In this document: piece after piece, positions 14,276 through 18,305 of the stretch
Layout of the letters: every line of letters starts with the position of its first letter
How positions within the stretch are numbered: the first letter of the stretch is position 1
From: an uncultured Oscillospiraceae bacterium
Lineage (GTDB): Bacteria > Bacillota > Clostridia > Oscillospirales > Oscillospiraceae
DNA length: 18,305 nt
Direction: 5' to 3'
NCBI GenBank assembly: GCA_934546685.1
Contig: CAKTEB010000046.1
Span: forward strand, 1-18,305
Position numbers and translations under genes: made by a program
Notes under the pieces: model-generated
Databases searched by the model: none
Told to the model about the DNA's origin: nothing
Seen by the model: the letters and a program-made list of their open reading frames with translations, nothing else

Positions 14276-14645
14276 TTGCTGAGAATGACATTGGAGATAT
14301 ATTTCAGTGTACGTCATCTGATGCTGTCAATTATCGCCATGGCGGCGGCGATTATATCATCACAGCCAACTTCACCTGCACGGCGAACACAAACACGGTC
14401 ACCTTCAACCTGGGCGGCCACGGCGGCTGAGGGCACGACCCTGACCTATCAGTGATACCGCATCAACGACGGTGACGAGCCCTTTACCCAGGCCGCAGTT
14501 CTCTCCGTGGGCAACGGCGCGATCACCTACCAGAGCAGTGACGACAAGGTCGCCGCCGTAAACAAGACCACCGGAGCAGTGACCATTCACAGTGCAGGTA
14601 CTGCCGTTATCACCGCCACCGACGACTATGAGATGGGCACCGTAC
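14262..14645 (+). pseudogene. Ig-like/repeat surface protein fragment, broken frame
   Basis: The plus strand carries pieces of an extracellular repeat protein. The first part ends in TNTVTFNLGGHGG then TGA (14428-14430), like InlB/Flg_new-type beta repeats. After a frame change comes EGTTLTYQ, a TGA (14453-14455) where a Trp is expected, then YRINDGDEP and a bacterial Ig-like segment (ITYQSSDDKVAAVNKTTGAV, GTAVITATDDYE) ending near 14640. Both ends are cut at junctions with unrelated minus-strand sequence. It is a decayed remnant of an adhesin-like gene, perhaps related in type to the SLH protein at the window end. Confidence 0.6.
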
Positions 14646-15095
14646 GATACAGAAAATCGCTTTTCTCATCCGCCGTGTCAAAGAGCATATAGCTCTCCGG
14701 CAAAAATGCCAGCGCCTCCAGGGCGGAATTGAGGGTGTAGATATTTTTGGAATGGTTGTTGATAAAGCGCTGGATCTCCTGCTGGTAGCCCTTGAAATAA
14801 CCGCCTTTTTCTGCCCTTGGCATATCGCACTCCGTAAGGTACGCGATCAGGGTCTCCAGACAGGTGGCATAGTAGGAGATCACGTCGATATCCTCGGAGG
14901 CCACCTTCTCGCGGGTCGCGTAGTAAAACTGGTGGAGCGTATTCCAGCATTCATAGGCGGTCTTATGTCCGCGCGACTGCTCACACGCCAGGTGTCCCAG
15001 TCCCGCTGCGTCCGAACGGAGACATCCAGACGGTTGATCTCCTTGAGCGTTTCCAGATAGTTTTCAAAAAATATTCTGACATCTTCTTTGTTCAT
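14626..15095 (-). pseudogene. Unrecognised protein, frameshifted and 3'-truncated
   Basis: The N-terminus looks genuine: ATG 15095 with AAGGA upstream, then MNKEDVRIFFENYLETLKEI. After RTQRDWDTW the frame is lost near 14986-14990. Adding one G to the GG there restores ACEQSRGHKTAYECW and then an unbroken run through SEDIDVISYYATCLETLIAYL to DEKSDFLYRTV, where sequence switches to the Ig-like fragment. The protein is mostly helical with many aromatic and acidic residues, and no transmembrane segment is visible. I do not recognise the family. One deletion could be a sequencing error, but the 3' junction indicates a remnant anyway. Confidence 0.5.
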
Positions 15096-15269
15096 GGATA
15101 TCTGTTTCCTTCAAAAGATGATGGTATGAGGTACAATTACCCCCGAAGTATATCACACTGCTGCCGGAAAATAAAGCCACCGTTCCAAAACAACACGGGA
15201 TCTCCACCAAAAACGAGTGCGTCCGTCGGCTGAACGATACATGCTTTAGGGCCGCACCTGCTATATTCT

Positions 15270-15469
15270 CAGCGCTCCGCAGAGCAGCTCCGCACAATGG
15301 CCGAGCTGCCGAGACTGTCGAAAAACCTATCGGTTTTTTCGACAAAGTCTCTTGCCGGATGCGGCGCGTGCCCAACGGAAATCCCCTTGGGGGACGCCCT
15401 TTGTCCGCTTGCGAGCGGACAAAGGGCACACTTGCATCCTATATTGTATTTTGCGTCGTGTACACGCCC
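15270..15469. repeat. Double-hairpin dispersed repeat element (probable)
   Basis: The segment holds two strong palindromes. At 15311-15351, GAGACT plus a TCGAAAAACC-type arm pairs with its complement across a short loop, with two unpaired A's. At 15396-15427 there is a perfect 14-bp stem with a 4-base loop. It interrupts the receiver-domain fragment: receiver sequence stops exactly at 15470. I recall similar two-palindrome units scattered in Oscillospiraceae genomes; this is memory, not a search. Edges are approximate. Between 15096 and 15270 I see no gene, only leader sequence of the minus-strand gene. Confidence 0.55.
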
Positions 15470-15652
15470 CTCCGCAAAGGCATTGGCCGTCATGGCGATA
15501 ATGGGTATGGTCTTTGCATCCGGGCGGCTAAGACCGCGGATGGCGCGTGTGGCCTCCAGGCCGTCCATCACCGGCATCATGACATCCATTAAAATCACAT
15601 CATAGGTTCCAGCGGGATTGCTTTGAAACGCCTCTACCGCCAGCTGACCGAG
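15470..15652 (-). pseudogene. Response-regulator receiver domain fragment
   Basis: The minus strand encodes the middle of a receiver (REC) domain: GQLAVEAFQSNPAGTYDV, the phospho-acceptor strand ILMDVMMPVMDG, and IPIIAMTANAFAE with the conserved Thr/Ala. The first acidic-cluster strand and the final Lys strand are missing. The C-terminal end is cut at the hairpin repeat, and the N-terminal end meets plus-strand sequence near 15652. A longer open frame here is only an accidental read-through of neighbouring pieces. It cannot be functional alone. Confidence 0.7.
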
Positions 15653-15654
15653 GC

Positions 15655-16108
15655 CCGAGCTGCGTTTCGCACGGCGGTGGAGCGGTATCACGCGGATCAG
15701 ATGATCCCGGACGATGTGACCCGCGCGGCGGCCACCCTTTCCTACCGGCTGGGAGAACAACAAAAATATGAGACATACAAGCGGCAGATCCTTTCCAGGA
15801 TCAACACCATGCATGCCGCGGAGCTGATGGATGCCTGCCAGGAGCTGTTTGAGTGCGGCATGGATTCCGATGACGAGGAGCTGATCGCCGCGATCTCCAA
15901 GATCATCACAGAGGTCTTCCCGGAAGCACGGCGCTACCGCCTGGGCGGCGACGAATTTGTGATTCTGTCCTTTGATGCCGAGGAAGCGTTCTTCCAGGAG
16001 AAGCTGAAGCGGCTTGCGGGTTCCTGGAGCAGCCAGCATTCCACGTCCGTGGGAAGCGTTTGGCTGGAGCGTGCAGAGAACATCGAAAAAAGCGTCGCCC
16101 TTGCGGAT
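15655..16108 (+). pseudogene. GGDEF-domain protein fragment
   Basis: A plus-strand open frame without a proper start encodes a helical region (TAVERYHADQMIPDDV, SRINTMHAAELMDACQ) and then the C-terminal half of a GGDEF domain with RLGGDEFVIL at 15938-15967 and the late SVGSVWLERAENIEKSVALAD segment. The usual DLNxFK strand before GGDEF is missing: the sequence jumps from a helical region to PEARRYRLGGDEF. The domain is cut at ALAD, before the final YxxK. So at least two internal cuts are likely. It would not form an active diguanylate cyclase. Confidence 0.6.
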
Positions 16109-16207
16109 CTGGACGTTCAGCCTGTGCTGCTCACCGGCGACCATGAAAATGCCGCAAGGACCATTGCCGGAAAGCTGAACATCAGCCAAGTTCGGGCAAA
16201 CTGCCTG
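16109..16207 (+). pseudogene. P1B-type ATPase scrap
   Basis: In frame with the GGDEF fragment, the text changes to LDVQPVLLTGDHENAARTIA followed by GKLNISQVRANCL. This matches the hinge (TGD) motif region of heavy-metal P-type ATPases, just before the expected PEDK. Only about 33 residues remain before a terminator-like hairpin. Short, but the motif is distinctive. Confidence 0.55.
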
Positions 16208-16212
16208 AGGAA

Positions 16213-16260
16213 AGCCGGGGGCTGTCTCACTGAGAGGCAGCCCCCGGCTTCATTTTATTT
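16213..16260. terminator. Terminator hairpin at the SLH gene 3' end
   Basis: Perfect 12-bp stem (16213-16224 with 16238-16249). The T-rich run follows on the plus strand (TCATTTTATTT), so it may have been the terminator of the plus-strand gene whose scrap precedes it. Read on the minus strand it lies 45 bases after the SLH gene stop and would also slow transcription there. Confidence 0.65.
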
Positions 16261-16294
16261 CATTCATACATGTCTGCCGTTTCCTCGGAGCTGG

Positions 16295-18305
16295 TTACTG
16301 ATTGCACCGCCAGAGGAACGTCACGATCTGCGCCCGGGTGCAGTCCGCATCGGGGCTAAAGGTGGTAGCCGACGTGCCCTTGGTAACGCCCTCCTTGGCC
16401 GCCCAGAGGACAGCCTCGGCATAGTAGGCGCTGGGCTCCACATCTGTGAAGGGGTTCTCTGTCCCGGCCTTGGGGCACTTCTCGGAGCGCCACAGGAAGG
16501 TCACCAGCTGTGCCCGGGTGCAATACGCATCGGGACTGAACGTGGTCTCGCTGGTGCCCGTGGTGATGCCATTTTCCACGGCCCAGAGGACAGCGTTATA
16601 GTAGTAGCAGTCCGCGGGCACATCGGTAAAGGCCATCTCAGTGGATTCCGGCGCGGGCTTTCCGGCAATGCGCCAGAGGAAGGTCACGGCCTGAGCACGG
16701 GTGCAGGTGCCGTCCGGGTCGAAATGGGTGTCGTCCATGCCGTTGGTGACATCGTTCTGCACGGCCCAGGCCACCGCCTCCTCATAGTAGCTGCCCGCGG
16801 GGATATCCACGAACTTGCCGGTGGCGGAGAGCGCCTGGGTCTCCCGGTAGCCGCAGTCCAGGCAGGTGTGTGCCCGCTCCCCCTGCTTTCCGGCAGTGGG
16901 GGCCGTCACGACGGTCCAGTCCCCGTAGCGGTGGGCCGCTTCTGCCACGGATATCCTGCCGCAGAGGGAATACTTCTGGGTATGGGTGGTTTCGGTGATG
17001 ATCCATTCCGCCTCGCAGCCGGAGGCGTGATGGTCGGGATCCGGGTCGCCGGAGGTAAAGGCAGCCTCGGCGGCGGTATCCTTGGAGCTCTGGCCGCAGA
17101 CGGCGCAGGACTTGTAGTAGACCGCCTTTTCCGTGCAGGTAGCTGCGGATTTCAGATAGGCTTCCTCTGCCTTTTCGGCGGTGAAGTCGTGGCCCAGGGG
17201 GTCGCCGGAGGTAAAGGTGGCCTCGGCGGCGGTATCCTTGGAGCTCTGGCCGCAGACGGCGCAGGACTTGTAGTAGACCGCCGGATCGTCACAGGTGGCA
17301 GCGGATTTCAGGTATTTTGCATCCACAACTTCTTCCGTAAAGTGGTGTGCGCCCAGCTCGCCGTATTCGTGACCACAGGTCGCACAGACTGCCTTGCTCT
17401 CGCAGGTAGCCGTTCCGCCGGAGCAATTGACCGTCTCTGCGGCGTAGCAGGCGCAGCTGCGGCTATGGGTGCCGTCGCCGTTCGATGCCCACGCACTCCA
17501 ATCGTGGGTATGTTCGTCGCCGGTCTGGGTCTTGAACACCGGCAGGGTTCTGCCCGCCGCAGCCAGATACTGGCACTGATTGTTCCACGGGTGGGCGCTG
17601 TCGGCGCGGCCATTGATCAGCAGCGCCAGCACTGTACCGTTGCCAAACTGCACGGCGGTCTTGGGGCCGGTGTTCGTGACAGTGTCGGCATCATTACCAA
17701 CAGCTTCATTTGTGGTATTCAGATAGTAGCAGTTGTTTATGGTGGAAGGGGTCTCCTCCTCGTCTTCGCCCGCGATGAACCCTATGATCTCGCCATTGTA
17801 CCATCCCTTGCCTGCCACCTTACCGACATTATAGCAGTTAGAGACTGCGCTGCTGCCAATATATCCCACAATACCGCCGGTCTTATGGTACCTAACGAAT
17901 ACGTATTCCGTAAGTTTTCCGGTATTGTAGCAGTCGCGGATCGCGGCACTGCAATTCACCGCTCCGGCAATTCCGCCAACATAAGATGTAACTTCGTGGG
18001 CAGCCAAAGTATCCGTCACCGTGCAATAATTGGCGCAGTTTTCGATCGTACCGCCAGCGAGGTAACCTACAATGCCGCCCAGATTTCCAGCATAACCGGA
18101 CACATATCCGGTCACCGTTACATTCCGGATCACCGCGTTTTTCGCGGTGCTGAACAAGCCCAGACAGACTTGATCCTCGATAGACGGGGCGTCATTTATA
18201 GACACATACATGCCCTTGATGGCATGTCCCTGTCCGTCAAAGGTACCGGTGTAGTACAGGGTCGTGTCTACGGTGAAAGGCCCCGAATATGCGATGGGCG
18301 TCCAT
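16295..18305 (-). CDS. SLH-anchored surface protein with GLUG and Cys-rich repeats (5' end outside window)
   Basis: The minus-strand frame is open to the window edge, so the start lies beyond it. From the N-terminal side it reads WTPIAYSGPFTVD, then FDGQGHAIKGMYV, followed by GLUG-type repeats (GGIVGYLAGGTIENCANYCTV, GGIAGAVNC, GGIVGYIGSSAVSNCYNVG). Next is a Cys-rich region with paired CxxC units (CATCGHEYGE, CAVCGQSSKD twice) encoded partly by an 82-bp near-identical repeat. Three SLH domains end the protein, each with the CTRAQ(A/L/I)VTFLWR motif. GLUG regions are seen in bacterial surface and adhesin proteins; SLH domains bind secondary cell-wall polymer. Role: cell-surface attachment or binding, partner unknown. 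No LPXTG or membrane anchor is seen. Confidence 0.88.
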   Translation of the reverse strand, partial: WTPIAYSGPFTVDTTLYYTGTFDGQGHAIKGMYVSINDAPSIEDQVCLGLFSTAKNAVIRNVTVTGYVSGYAGNLGGIVGYLAGGTIENCANYCTVTDTLAAHEVTSYVGGIAGAVNCSAAIRDCYNTGKLTEYVFVRYHKTGGIVGYIGSSAVSNCYNVGKVAGKGWYNGEIIGFIAGEDEEETPSTINNCYYLNTTNEAVGNDADTVTNTGPKTAVQFGNGTVLALLINGRADSAHPWNNQCQYLAAAGRTLPVFKTQTGDEHTHDWSAWASNGDGTHSRSCACYAAETVNCSGGTATCESKAVCATCGHEYGELGAHHFTEEVVDAKYLKSAATCDDPAVYYKSCAVCGQSSKDTAAEATFTSGDPLGHDFTAEKAEEAYLKSAATCTEKAVYYKSCAVCGQSSKDTAAEAAFTSGDPDPDHHASGCEAEWIITETTHTQKYSLCGRISVAEAAHRYGDWTVVTAPTAGKQGERAHTCLDCGYRETQALSATGKFVDIPAGSYYEEAVAWAVQNDVTNGMDDTHFDPDGTCTRAQAVTFLWRIAGKPAPESTEMAFTDVPADCYYYNAVLWAVENGITTGTSETTFSPDAYCTRAQLVTFLWRSEKCPKAGTENPFTDVEPSAYYAEAVLWAAKEGVTKGTSATTFSPDADCTRAQIVTFLWRCNQ
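17045..17282. repeat. 82-bp direct repeat inside SLH protein gene
   Basis: Bases 17045-17126 and 17201-17282 are identical except for two substitutions, spaced by 156 bases (52 codons). They encode the duplicated YYKSCAVCGQSSKDTAAEA module. Near-identity at DNA level implies a recent duplication or gene conversion, and makes copy number liable to change. Confidence 0.85.

Noticed and set aside
15269..16189. A 306-residue minus-strand frame that includes the receiver domain.
   Set aside because: Only its middle is receiver sequence. The first part is antisense of the GGDEF and ATPase fragments and the last part is the hairpin repeat.
13689..16294. An insertion sequence or integron as the cause of the gene scraps.
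   Set aside because: No transposase, integrase or attC-like array is visible on either strand, and the pieces are not flanked by a common repeat.
15593..18305. A plus-strand frame of about 2.7 kb that stays open from 15593 to the end of the window, mostly antisense to the SLH gene.
   Set aside because: It is codon-aligned with the SLH frame, so antisense stops would need TTA, CTA or TCA codons, which this GC-rich gene avoids. Its first 0.6 kb covers the GGDEF and ATPase scraps; beyond 16260 it has no protein-like features.

Overview
The window looks like chromosomal DNA of a GC-rich gut-type Clostridia, most likely Oscillospiraceae. This rests on several things: strong GGAGG-type ribosome binding sites, near-absence of TTA/CTA/TCA codons, lipoprotein-type solute-binding proteins, an SLH-anchored surface protein with GLUG and cysteine-rich repeats, and a dispersed double-hairpin repeat of a kind I associate with that family. 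Genus assignment is inference; no rRNA or housekeeping gene is present.

Layout. Positions 1-556 hold gene scraps: an unrecognised minus-strand ORF abutting the 3' part of an alpha/beta-hydrolase gene. Positions 622-13688 form an intact block. It has an orphan solute-binding lipoprotein (622-1992), a leader region with two inverted repeats, and an NTF2/SnoaL-like protein (2302-3033). Next come a membrane-anchored AraC-type regulator (3080-4603, minus) divergent from a second orphan solute-binding lipoprotein (4707-6419), then a three-gene minus-strand operon of further NTF2/SnoaL-like paralogues (8583 to 6526). Divergent from that operon is a complete ribose-type (CUT2) ABC importer: ATPase, two permeases and binding protein (8952-13688), closed by a strong terminator. 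Positions 13800-16210 are a mosaic of fragments on both strands: GHKL kinase 3' half, Ig-like surface protein, an unrecognised frameshifted gene, a hairpin repeat, a receiver domain, a GGDEF domain and a P-type ATPase scrap. Positions 16295-18305 hold the 3' part of a large SLH-anchored surface protein that runs off the window.

How it may work together. The CUT2 importer and the three-gene NTF2-like operon are driven by back-to-back sigma-A-like promoters. The 368-bp region between their start codons carries six same-strand copies of ATTTCG (four of them ATTTCGAT), with a pair of full copies at each promoter. This argues for one regulator controlling uptake and intracellular processing of one compound. 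The four NTF2-like paralogues (one solo, three in tandem) share a layout related to BaiE-type dehydratases. Two keep a Tyr and a His at positions matching BaiE catalytic residues and two do not, which suggests enzyme plus non-catalytic partner subunits. No kinase, glycosidase or oxidoreductase is present, so the substrate is not identified. The cluster of CUT2 importer, NTF2-like quartet, orphan binding proteins and membrane AraC is the best candidate for an undescribed system here.
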